20,084 nucleotides of DNA from positions 1 to 20,084 of the IMG/VR virus record IMGVR_UViG_3300043313_000192, one strand, 5' to 3'. A program made the position numbers and the translations under genes. Below, one piece after another: positions 7,398 through 13,379 of the stretch. The notes beneath the pieces were generated by a model. That model was not told the origin of the DNA. It ran no database searches and saw nothing but the letters and a program-made list of their open reading frames with translations. Source of the stretch: a virus. Positions within the stretch are counted from its first letter, which is position 1. Each line of letters begins with the position of its first letter.

Positions 7398-7889
7398 ATG
7401 GCTGATACCGATGATAGCAGAGCGAAGCTGCGAGCGTATAAGCGGGCATGGAAGCGCGCATGGCTTGCCGATCCAGCGAACCGCGAAAAAAAGAATGCGG
7501 AACTGCGCATATGGCGCAAGGCAAACCGCGATAAGGTGCGCAGCAACCGCGCCAAATGGAATGCCGATAACCCGGAACGGGCCGGCTACATCATCCACAA
7601 GAGCGGCGCCAAGAGGCGCGACATCCCATTCCTGTTCACCTTTGAAGAATGGCTGGCTATCTGGACCGATAGTGGCAAATGGTCGCAACGAGGGAACCGT
7701 GCGGGTCGATATGTGATGGCACGGTATGGTGACGTTGGGCCGTATGCGATCGGCAATGTGCGCATCTGCACTGTCGAGGAAAACATCTCTGAGGGACACC
7801 GCGGAAAGCAAGTAAGCCAGACCACACGCGACCGTATGTCCGAATCCGCTAAGGCCAGACATCATCGGCGCCCACCTTTGCGAATCTGA
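7398..7889 (+). CDS. Putative free-standing homing endonuclease, HNH-like (163 aa)
   Basis: A plus-strand gene against the late operon, between the nozzle gene (7862-9397) and a 74-aa gene; its last 28 nt overlap the 3' end of the nozzle gene. The protein begins with a highly basic helical region (RAYKRAWKRAW..., about residues 8-60), then IPFLFTFEEWLAIW (about 77-90) and a core YVMARYGDVGPYAIGNVRI (about 105-123). It ends with a NUMOD3-like tail, GKQVSQTTRDRMSESAKAR. Such cores occur in phage proteins annotated as HNH or NUMOD endonucleases, but the usual D-H pair is replaced here by M-A-R, so catalytic activity is uncertain. It has its own promoter-like leader, and GGAG lies about 12 nt before ATG. 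It is more AT-rich than its neighbours. Confidence 0.6.
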   Translation: MADTDDSRAKLRAYKRAWKRAWLADPANREKKNAELRIWRKANRDKVRSNRAKWNADNPERAGYIIHKSGAKRRDIPFLFTFEEWLAIWTDSGKWSQRGNRAGRYVMARYGDVGPYAIGNVRICTVEENISEGHRGKQVSQTTRDRMSESAKARHHRRPPLRI

Positions 7890-9397
7890 AGATGAGGCCG
7901 ACCGATGGCGAACGGTTCATCAGCGTTGGCTTCCATTCGCATTCTAATATGGCGACCGCTAAACCTGACATCCATCAATCCGTCATGGACCTCTGAGTAC
8001 AGGCCAGTGTCGTGCTCAGTGCCTTGTGGTTGCTCTCTGGTTAGGAAACGGTACGAAACGCCGCTAGGTGCTGCCGCATCCAATATCACCTGCCTAACGT
8101 GATATCTGTTGTCACCAGGACCCAGCACGATGTTGCCAGACTCGGCATAGACCGAACCGACCGATGCGCGCGGCGCGCTGTCCTCAAGCCAGCCGTATTC
8201 ATGGAGGTATAAGCACGCCCCGCTCGCCGCCGGACCACCGAGGATCGGGTTGTCCATCGTTCCGGTGCCGTCAGCCGCCGTGCGTTCCCTTACCCCGATC
8301 GTCCAGGGCCGGCTTGCGTCGGCATAGTTGACCGCGATGTAGCGGTTGCACTCGTTGGCACCCTCATCCGGCCAATCCCACCAGAGTTCTGAGAATGCCG
8401 GGTTGGGACTGCCAAATACGCGGCCCACCATCTGCCGGTTCACGAGGCTGAAAAACCAATCATCGACGTCGCACTTCAAAGGCTGCACGGCGCCGGAATA
8501 GGCCCAGAACGTCTGCAGGCCGGGCCACGCGACATTGCTGCCGATCCGCACCACAGCGCGCGGCGAGATCGGCCCGCACCCCGAGGCGATCTCGACAATG
8601 CCGTAGGCGTACGGCGGTCCCACGTAGGTCATCTTGTGCAGGTCGTTGCCGGTGAACAGCAGGATGCTGTCGGCGATCTTGATCGCGGTCATGGCGTAGG
8701 ACTGCGTTTGCAGTTGCTTGTCGCCCGCCATGTTGACCGCGGTTGGCGTCCAGACCGTGTAGTCCTCCTGGTCGCTCCAGGCGATGGCGCGCGGGTCGCC
8801 GCCGGCCCCGTAGAGCACCACGTGCCGCTGGTCGGTGACGATCACGCCCCGGTTCATCAGCGGCGCCGCTGTGACGATGGCGGGCAGTGTCGTGGGGGTG
8901 TTGGGGTCCCACTCGAACAGGTGGCCGTCCTGGGTTGGCACGATCAGCAGACGCTCGCCGAACGTATCCATGCTCCACCGGTCGCCCATCGTCGCGCTGA
9001 TGTCCTGCGGACCGATGTCGTCTGAATCGCGCGCGGTGCCGTAGGCGTCCTCGCCGTAATCGCCGAGACCATAGCCGTTCAGCGCGCCGGGCGGATCGAG
9101 CGGCCCGACACCCGCCGGGGTGATGTCGTGCAGCGTGTCGGTGTCGAACCTGTAGGCGTAAAGCCCGGTGTCAGTGCCGAACGCGGCCCAGCGTATCCGG
9201 GCGTTGTCGTGCCATGTCAGCAGATCCCGCACTGGAGCGGACACGTTGGTGCCGGGGATTGCCACGTTGCCGCCGATCGGTTGGATCTGCCCGCCGCGGA
9301 ACCGGATATTGTTCGTGTCCCACCATCTTCCGATGGTTGCCTCTGGCGTCGCGTTACGCACCACGCCTGGCGGCGGGGCTTGGGTGAGACGCGGCAT
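7862..9397 (-). CDS. Probable tail nozzle / DNA-stabilisation protein (511 aa)
   Basis: A 511-aa protein with many short aromatic-rich beta-strand motifs (GLYAYRFDTDTLHDI, GHLFEWDPN, RHVVLYGAGGDPRAIAWSD, SILLFTGNDLHKMTYVG), giving the repeated-blade look of beta-propeller nozzle proteins (P22 gp10 or T7 gp12 type). These sit below the adaptor ring and close the short tail around the packaged DNA. The N-terminus (MPRLTQAPPPGVVRNATPE...NIRFRGGQIQPIGG) resembles other podoviral nozzle proteins. ATG at 9397 follows the upstream TGA after one base. The TGA at its 3' end lies inside the opposing endonuclease gene. The family call rests on pattern and position, not on a search. Confidence 0.62.
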   Translation of the reverse strand: MPRLTQAPPPGVVRNATPEATIGRWWDTNNIRFRGGQIQPIGGNVAIPGTNVSAPVRDLLTWHDNARIRWAAFGTDTGLYAYRFDTDTLHDITPAGVGPLDPPGALNGYGLGDYGEDAYGTARDSDDIGPQDISATMGDRWSMDTFGERLLIVPTQDGHLFEWDPNTPTTLPAIVTAAPLMNRGVIVTDQRHVVLYGAGGDPRAIAWSDQEDYTVWTPTAVNMAGDKQLQTQSYAMTAIKIADSILLFTGNDLHKMTYVGPPYAYGIVEIASGCGPISPRAVVRIGSNVAWPGLQTFWAYSGAVQPLKCDVDDWFFSLVNRQMVGRVFGSPNPAFSELWWDWPDEGANECNRYIAVNYADASRPWTIGVRERTAADGTGTMDNPILGGPAASGACLYLHEYGWLEDSAPRASVGSVYAESGNIVLGPGDNRYHVRQVILDAAAPSGVSYRFLTREQPQGTEHDTGLYSEVHDGLMDVRFSGRHIRMRMEANADEPFAIGRPHLQIRKGGRR

Positions 9398-9398
9398 G

Positions 9399-10394
9399 TC
9401 AGTGCGTCCCGCGCATGGGTGCCGCCATCAGGCGACGCACCAGCGGCACCGCAGCGGTCGCTGCGGCCGGTGCTGCCTGTGCTCCGGCATAGATAATCTT
9501 CGACACCACCATGACCGGCTGCACCATGTCAAAGGGCGTATTGGAACCGCCGGACCACGCATAGTGACCATGCGAACCATCGGCGTAGATGGCGTGCGCG
9601 TGGTCGCCGACCGCATAGACGTTATGCGCGTGGTTGCCATCGCCGACAATGACGTGGGCGTGGGGGCCAGAGTTGTATGTCTGGATGTTGTGCGTATGCA
9701 CGCCCTGCGCGTCGGTGGGATACCAACTGCTGCCGAACACATCCGACAGCACGCCCAATCCACCAGCAGCCGCGCCCGTGCCGAGATTTGGCAGCCATGT
9801 ATTGTGCGCGTGCGCGCCGTCGCCGCTCGTATAGCCGGTATGAAAATGGTCGCCCCCATTGGCCGTGCTGCCAGCATGCGAGTGAGTGCCCTGTGCATCG
9901 GTGGTATGGGCATGCGAGCCAGCCCCGACCGTAGCGCCGCCATGACTGTGGGCCGCGACGGTGTCGGTGTAGATCGTATAGTTTGGCACGTTGGCTTGCA
10001 GCAGCGTGTAGGACACCCTGCCGACGCGTTGGGCGAAGCTATAGGTCCGCACTGTGCCGTTCGCATCAGTGACGCTGCCAGCGCCGATCGCAGCGCGACC
10101 GTTGGCCGGCGGCAGGTTAAACGTGGTGGAACCGTCCCCGGCACCCCACGCAGTGCCGATGGCGGCGAAGAGCTGTGAGTATGTTGTCCTGGACACGGAT
10201 CGCCCGTCGCACGCGAGCCAGCCGGGCGGCGGGTTTGGCCCTGCGAAATCAGCAACAACGCCAACCGGCATCGCCATAGAGACGAACTCGTCCAACACAC
10301 TGAAATTGCTGGACAATTTAGCGCCCCACGAGTCGCGCGAGGCCCCGACCTCTGGCAAGACCAATTGCAGGTTGTCGGTATAGGTATCAGGCAT
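9399..10394 (-). CDS. Tail-collar fibre with ten HxH metal-binding pairs (331 aa)
   Basis: An N-terminal anchor (LQLVLPEVGASRDSWGAKLSSN...LDEF, residues 9-37) is followed by a phage tail-collar domain at about 43-110, with PVGVVADFAGPNPPPGWLAC and DGSTTFNLPPANGRAAIG. Residues 149-277 carry ten His-x-His pairs (149/151, 161/163, 171/173, 183/185, 195/197, 233/235, 245/247, 255/257, 265/267, 275/277). The C-terminus ends with the collar-type PFDMVQPVMVVSKIIYAG plus an Ala-rich tail. In T4 long and short tail fibres, HxH pairs from three chains bind iron along a needle tip; the same is likely here, making this a receptor-contacting trimer. Its ATG lies two bases after the TAA of the split small gene. 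Confidence 0.82.
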   Translation of the reverse strand: MPDTYTDNLQLVLPEVGASRDSWGAKLSSNFSVLDEFVSMAMPVGVVADFAGPNPPPGWLACDGRSVSRTTYSQLFAAIGTAWGAGDGSTTFNLPPANGRAAIGAGSVTDANGTVRTYSFAQRVGRVSYTLLQANVPNYTIYTDTVAAHSHGGATVGAGSHAHTTDAQGTHSHAGSTANGGDHFHTGYTSGDGAHAHNTWLPNLGTGAAAGGLGVLSDVFGSSWYPTDAQGVHTHNIQTYNSGPHAHVIVGDGNHAHNVYAVGDHAHAIYADGSHGHYAWSGGSNTPFDMVQPVMVVSKIIYAGAQAAPAAATAAVPLVRRLMAAPMRGTH

Positions 10395-10396
10395 AA

Positions 10397-10681
10397 TTAG
10401 GTGTCCGCTGTGTCATCGTTGGTTTTGACGTAGTTGCCGTCTTTCGCGACAGGCAGGCGGAATCGAAAGCCATTGGGGCCGAGGCCGGTCCAGCCATACC
10501 GGGTGCCGACGCGGCGCCGCCAGTCGCGGTGATCGCCGTAGCCTGGCGCTGGTGCGGCGCGCGGCAGCACTTGGATGCCGCCGAGCTTATTATCGGCGAC
10601 GTAGACCGTGCCGCCGTCGCACGCGCGCCAGTCCGGGTTACCCGAAGAACTAGCTCTGATCGTCCCAGCAAGTACTGTGAT
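10397..10681 (-). CDS. Main part of a split small tail protein, start codon ATC (94 codons)
   Basis: A 94-codon frame encodes ITVLAGTIRASSSGNPDWRA..., with aromatic/Gly-rich text (GWTGLGPNGFRFRLPVAKDG) and ends TAA two bases before the collar-fibre gene. It has no ATG, GTG or TTG between the in-frame TAG upstream and codon 38. Its first 17 codons match a second copy at 11313-11363 that does start with ATG. A perfect AGGAGG (10687-10692) lies five bases before ATC, so either translation starts at ATC, or a former ATG has mutated, or the gene is dead. I infer a short fibre-associated virion protein; the family is unknown to me. This frame is clearly coding, unlike the overlapping TTG frame ending at 10387. 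Confidence 0.65.
   Translation of the reverse strand: MTVLAGTIRASSSGNPDWRACDGGTVYVADNKLGGIQVLPRAAPAPGYGDHRDWRRRVGTRYGWTGLGPNGFRFRLPVAKDGNYVKTNDDTADT
10631..10681 (-). repeat. Recoded copy of the first 17 codons of the split gene
   Basis: The pair of 11313-11363. The protein text is the same at 15 of 17 residues (differences M1I and T13S), while 13 of 17 codons differ, 11 of them synonymously (for example CGC/AGA, TCG/AGT, GTT/GTA). The two copies are in the same orientation on either side of the endonuclease gene, 682 nt apart. Confidence 0.85.
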
Positions 10682-10686
10682 TTTCG

Positions 10687-10692
10687 CCTCCT
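10687..10692 (-). promoter_or_regulatory. Perfect AGGAGG ribosome binding site before an ATC codon
   Basis: AGGAGG with a five-base spacer (CGAAA) before ATC at 10681-10679. It sits directly beside the plus-strand promoter box of the HNH gene, so the element appears to carry its own initiation region for the downstream structural gene. Placement argues that translation is meant to restart here. Confidence 0.6.
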
Positions 10693-10747
10693 GTGCTACA
10701 AGCGAAGCGACGCGGTGTTGGAAGCACCGGCGTCGCCTCTAACCACA
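10693..10747 (+). promoter_or_regulatory. Conserved leader (promoter box, hairpin, CCACA box) of endonuclease gene 2
   Basis: TGCTACAAG at 10694-10702 is an extended -10-like box. A strong hairpin follows: GCGACGC-GGTG (10707-10717) pairs with CACC-G-GCGTCGC (10725-10736) around a TTGGAAG loop, with one bulged G. CCACA is at 10743-10747, exactly 20 nt before the ATG. Total length of 55 nt equals that of the homologous block at 7323-7377. GGAGGA at 10757-10762 is the ribosome site of the HNH gene. Confidence 0.65.
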
Positions 10748-10767
10748 CGACCCACCGGAGGATCGTC

Positions 10768-11301
10768 ATGGCTGTCAAGAAACTGCCCGAAGTCGGGTTC
10801 ATTCGCGAGTGCGTGGATTACAACCCGGACACCGGTATTTTCACGTGGCGTGCAAGGCCTAGCCATCACTTTCCGGACGGCTATCAAACAAGAATCAATA
10901 CGCGTCAGGCAGGCAAGCCTGCCGGGTCGCTTCTGAAAGGCTGCTATTGGCAGATCAAGCTTGGACGTTCCGTATATAAGGCCCACCGCTTGGCGTGGCT
11001 CTTGATGTATGGCGAACCAGTGCCGGATACGATTGACCACATTGACGGCAACGGACTGAACAACCGGATTGATAATCTCCGAGCGGCAACGAAGGCAGAG
11101 AGCAGTCAGAACAGAGGAAATGCCACAGGAATGATAGGCATAACCTACCACACTGATTCCCCCATAAGGCCATTTGAGGTTCGTGTTGCTGCGTTTGGCA
11201 AAAGACACCGGATTGGATGTTTTGCCACCATTAACGAAGCCAAAGCAGCACGCCGTGAGGCTGCCGAGCGACTGCATGGGCAGTTTGCCCGCCACGACTA
11301 G
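10768..11301 (+). CDS. HNH homing endonuclease with AP2-like C-terminal domain (177 aa)
   Basis: A canonical HNH core: HRLAWLLMYGE (residues 73-83) followed by DHIDGNGLNNRIDNLR (90-105), which supplies D90-H91, the central Asn residues and N103-L-R. The N-terminal 60 residues (VGFIRECVDYNPDTGIFTW) are the usual front of this family, and residues about 118-170 form an AP2-like DNA-binding segment (GMIGITYHTD...FEVRVAAFGKRHRIGCFATINEAKAARR). Start at 10768 follows GGAGGA with a five-base spacer; a longer frame to 10693 would run through the leader hairpin. Length is usual for free-standing phage HNH enzymes. It interrupts a small structural gene in the opposite orientation, and its TAG overlaps the TAG of the displaced fragment. 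It probably cuts the uninterrupted allele of that gene. Confidence 0.9.
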   Translation: MAVKKLPEVGFIRECVDYNPDTGIFTWRARPSHHFPDGYQTRINTRQAGKPAGSLLKGCYWQIKLGRSVYKAHRLAWLLMYGEPVPDTIDHIDGNGLNNRIDNLRAATKAESSQNRGNATGMIGITYHTDSPIRPFEVRVAAFGKRHRIGCFATINEAKAARREAAERLHGQFARHD

Positions 11302-11363
11302 ATGCGCCCCATATCCGGGTTGCCGGTGGACGATGCGCGGATGGTGCCTGCGAGAACTGTCAT
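11298..11363 (-). pseudogene. Displaced 5' fragment of the split small tail protein gene (21 codons)
   Basis: ATG at 11363 with AAGGGGG upstream, directly after the tailspike gene, opens MTVLAGTIRASSTGNPD and then diverges to MGRI and TAG. The first 17 residues are those of the gene continuing at 10681, so this is the original, ATG-containing start cut off by the HNH insertion after codon 17. A 21-aa peptide could still be made, since the ribosome site is good. A 6-codon frame at 11380 (ATGA overlap with the tailspike stop) leads into the same ATG, so the translational coupling survives. Confidence 0.75.
11313..11363 (-). repeat. Original copy of the first 17 codons of the split gene
   Basis: The upstream pair of 10631-10681. 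It uses GC-rich codons like the neighbouring structural genes (GGC, ACC, CGC, TCG), whereas the other copy uses GGG, AGA, AGT and TCT. That suggests the copy at 10631-10681 is the foreign one. Confidence 0.85.
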
Positions 11364-11376
11364 TGTGCGTCCCCCT

Positions 11377-13122
11377 TCATGTCAGTAACCCGCCCCACCA
11401 CTCGCCGGCCTTGTAGCAATACAGCTGCGCCGTCTTGCCCGGCGGCAGGGGGATGCCGGTGGCGGATGCAATGCCGTTGATGGTGTGCGGCGAGGTGCCG
11501 TAGATCTGCACCAGCAGCGCACTGGCGTTGGTCACCACCTGCCAGTAGCCGGCGACGGCCGGCGGCAACTTCACGCCGTTCCCGGTATTGCCGTTGACCG
11601 CCACCCAGGCGATCTGCGGGATGATCTGCACCGCTGCCGCTTGCCCGCCAGGCAGCGCAGTGATGCCGCCGGTAGTCGCGATGAGGTATGGCGTGTCCCA
11701 GACCGTGTGCGGCTTGCTGGTATCCCCCGGCATCAGGTGAATGAAGTCATTTGTCGAGCCGCTCGGCTCGATCACCCGGATGGGGTTGTTATCAACCGGA
11801 CTCAATACCTGAAACGGACTACCGACGTTCGTGATGTTATGCGCCGTGATGGTCACCGGGCCGGTCGCGCTGTAGTTCAAGGTCGAATACGAATTGCCGG
11901 ACACCGCGAACCTGCCGGTGAATAGCCCGGTGATCCTGATGGTGTTGGCCGAGTTGCCGATGAAGCAGCCGCCGGACATGGCGTCGATCTCTACGATGGA
12001 CCCGCCATACCAGTTGTTGCCGATGACCACCGCGCCGATGCCGGTCAGCTTGAAGCTGGCCGGGGTGACGGGGCCGAACTCGCAGCCGATGACCTTCAGG
12101 CCGTTCGACTTAGAACCTGGGTCCAGCCAGAACGTCTCGCCAGAGGAAAGCGGCTGGAACGTGCAGCCCTGGAACAGGATGCTTTGAGCAAGGGTGCAAC
12201 TCGGATCGATGTAGCAGAATGCGGTTTTGGCGCCGCCGGAATAGCAGCCGATGAACTTGAACGGCCCCTGATAGGCGACCTTGATGAACTGCACGCTGTA
12301 GAAGTATCGACCGTTGGCGTTGAACTGGCACCGCAGGAATGTGACGGTGTTGGTGCCGCCAGCCGTGGCGTTGTTGTCGCCATCGATGGTGACGATCGCC
12401 GTGCTGTCCTCTAAGGTTCCCGAACCGTTGACGCCGAAGCGCATGTCGTAACACGTCGTCTCGGGCGCGTTCACCAGATACAGGTAATGCTCGTAGCACT
12501 GCCATATCATGCAGTGATCGAATGACCCTGTGATGAATACATACTGCCCGCTGATCGGCGTTGCTTGCGGTGCGCCGCACCTGATGCCAATACCGTGGTT
12601 CCAGCTGAACACCCGCGAGTAGTATTGGTTGCCGCCGATGCACTGCAGCCCGACCGTGCCAGCGGCAGGCGTTCCGTTGCGGGTGACCTGAACATTGGTC
12701 AAGCCGCCATTCGGGTTGCTGGCAGACCACACCAGAACCACGGGCGACAGGTAAGATGGGCCGATGATGGCGCAGGTGGGCAGCCATGTAGCGCCGTCGT
12801 TTGGCACCGGTCTGACTAGTGTGCCGGGCGGCATTTCCAGGCGCCTGCCCTGCTGCACCAGAATCGTCTGCGTGGTGTAGATCGAGCCGGGAATGTAGAG
12901 CGTCGCGCCGATAGGGATCGCGGCCAGTGCGGCGTTGAGCTGCGCGCCCTGGTCAGTCACGCCATCGCAGATGATGCCGAAATCCGTGGCGCTGAGGCGC
13001 TCGCTCACGCGCGAGTCGAGCTTGTCGGCGTTGGCGTTCAGGTGATCGCCCCAGAGGTCGTCGTCCGCGTCGATCGTCGGCTTGTAGAGGCCGAGCCTCG
13101 GGGTCAGCGCATACTCGCTCAT
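11377..13122 (-). CDS. Tailspike with pectate-lyase-like beta-helix (581 aa)
   Basis: Start chosen at 13122 (MSEYALTPRLGLYKP), an ATGA overlap with the upstream gene; the longer frame to 13254 would overlap that gene in another frame. Residues 5-38 are a fibre anchor (TPRLGLYKPTIDADDDLWGDHLNANADKLD) similar to that of the collar fibre. From about residue 46 (TDFGIICDGVTDQGAQLNAAL...GATLYIPG) a pectate-lyase-superfamily beta-helix begins, with Asn/Gly/Thr-rich rungs to about residue 450. A C-terminal beta domain ends in AQLYCYKAGEWWGGLLT. Such spikes bind or cleave capsule or O-antigen; I cannot point to catalytic acids. It is very likely a trimeric receptor-binding protein. Confidence 0.78.
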   Translation of the reverse strand: MSEYALTPRLGLYKPTIDADDDLWGDHLNANADKLDSRVSERLSATDFGIICDGVTDQGAQLNAALAAIPIGATLYIPGSIYTTQTILVQQGRRLEMPPGTLVRPVPNDGATWLPTCAIIGPSYLSPVVLVWSASNPNGGLTNVQVTRNGTPAAGTVGLQCIGGNQYYSRVFSWNHGIGIRCGAPQATPISGQYVFITGSFDHCMIWQCYEHYLYLVNAPETTCYDMRFGVNGSGTLEDSTAIVTIDGDNNATAGGTNTVTFLRCQFNANGRYFYSVQFIKVAYQGPFKFIGCYSGGAKTAFCYIDPSCTLAQSILFQGCTFQPLSSGETFWLDPGSKSNGLKVIGCEFGPVTPASFKLTGIGAVVIGNNWYGGSIVEIDAMSGGCFIGNSANTIRITGLFTGRFAVSGNSYSTLNYSATGPVTITAHNITNVGSPFQVLSPVDNNPIRVIEPSGSTNDFIHLMPGDTSKPHTVWDTPYLIATTGGITALPGGQAAAVQIIPQIAWVAVNGNTGNGVKLPPAVAGYWQVVTNASALLVQIYGTSPHTINGIASATGIPLPPGKTAQLYCYKAGEWWGGLLT

Positions 13123-13379
13123 GCCGGTTCCAGTTCTGGCAGGCGGGTGACGGTCCATGCCCCCGTCCCGCAGCCGTCCACAGGCGCCCAGGCGCCCGCC
13201 GCGCAGTCCTGCTGCAGCCATGCCCCGGCGTTGCAGCCAGCCGCCTGGCGCCACGCCAGGGACAGCACAGCGTGGGCATCGAACGACACGACGCAGACGC
13301 CGGCCACCTCGATGATGGTCAGGCCGGGGCCGTAGGGGCCATTGCCGTAGGGGCCGCGACCATAAGGGCGGGATGCCAT
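13119..13379 (-). CDS. Small protein with PYG and CxxGAW repeats (86 aa)
   Basis: Start chosen at 13379 (MASRPYGRGPYGNGPYGPG), where TGATG couples it to the fibre gene; a start at 13403 would lie within that gene. The N-terminus has three PYG units, the middle is a beta-like stretch (LTIIEVAGVCVVSFDA), and the C-terminus has three CxxGAW units (CNAGAW, CAAGAW, CGTGAW). It lies between the two pectate-lyase-like fibres with overlaps on both sides, so it is probably a virion protein attached to them. I know similar PYG-start short proteins beside fibres in proteobacterial phages but no assigned function. The six or so cysteines could form disulfides or a metal site. Confidence 0.6.
   Translation of the reverse strand: MASRPYGRGPYGNGPYGPGLTIIEVAGVCVVSFDAHAVLSLAWRQAAGCNAGAWLQQDCAAGAWAPVDGCGTGAWTVTRLPELEPA

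Larger units (their letters stand above)
10631..11312 (+). mobile_element. HNH homing-type insertion with recoded gene start (682-nt unit)
   Basis: Bounded by the two copies of the 17-codon gene start. It contains, on the plus strand, the promoter-like leader and the HNH gene and, on the minus strand, an AGGAGG site plus a replacement gene start. Base composition differs from the flanks: positions 11041-11100 are 53% GC by hand count, against 73% at 14041-14100. Exact ends are uncertain, since the true insertion site may be a few bases inside codon 18. No terminal inverted repeats or transposase are seen, which fits homing rather than transposition. Confidence 0.6.

Noticed and set aside
7299-7865. 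188-codon minus-strand frame across endonuclease gene 1
   Set aside because: It starts at an ATG right at the nozzle stop, which looked like coupling, but its sequence is the antisense of the endonuclease, has no family features and ends at the real start of the 74-aa gene.
9168-10178. 336-codon open frame on the plus strand
   Set aside because: Antisense to the collar fibre and nozzle genes. Its regular pattern is just the mirror of the HxH repeat codons.
10387-10671. 94-codon minus-strand frame starting at TTG
   Set aside because: It overlaps the split small gene in another frame. The ATC-started frame has the duplicated protein text, aromatic/Gly-rich sequence and the good ribosome site.
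10631-11363. Group I or group II intron carrying the HNH gene
   Set aside because: A simple intron would not duplicate the first 17 codons. I see no obvious intron core, although I cannot fold the RNA, and the gene is antisense with its own promoter-like leader.
13123-13254. Longer start for the 581-aa tailspike
   Set aside because: The extra 44 residues are the 86-aa gene in another frame. The start at 13122 has the ATGA overlap and the fibre anchor.
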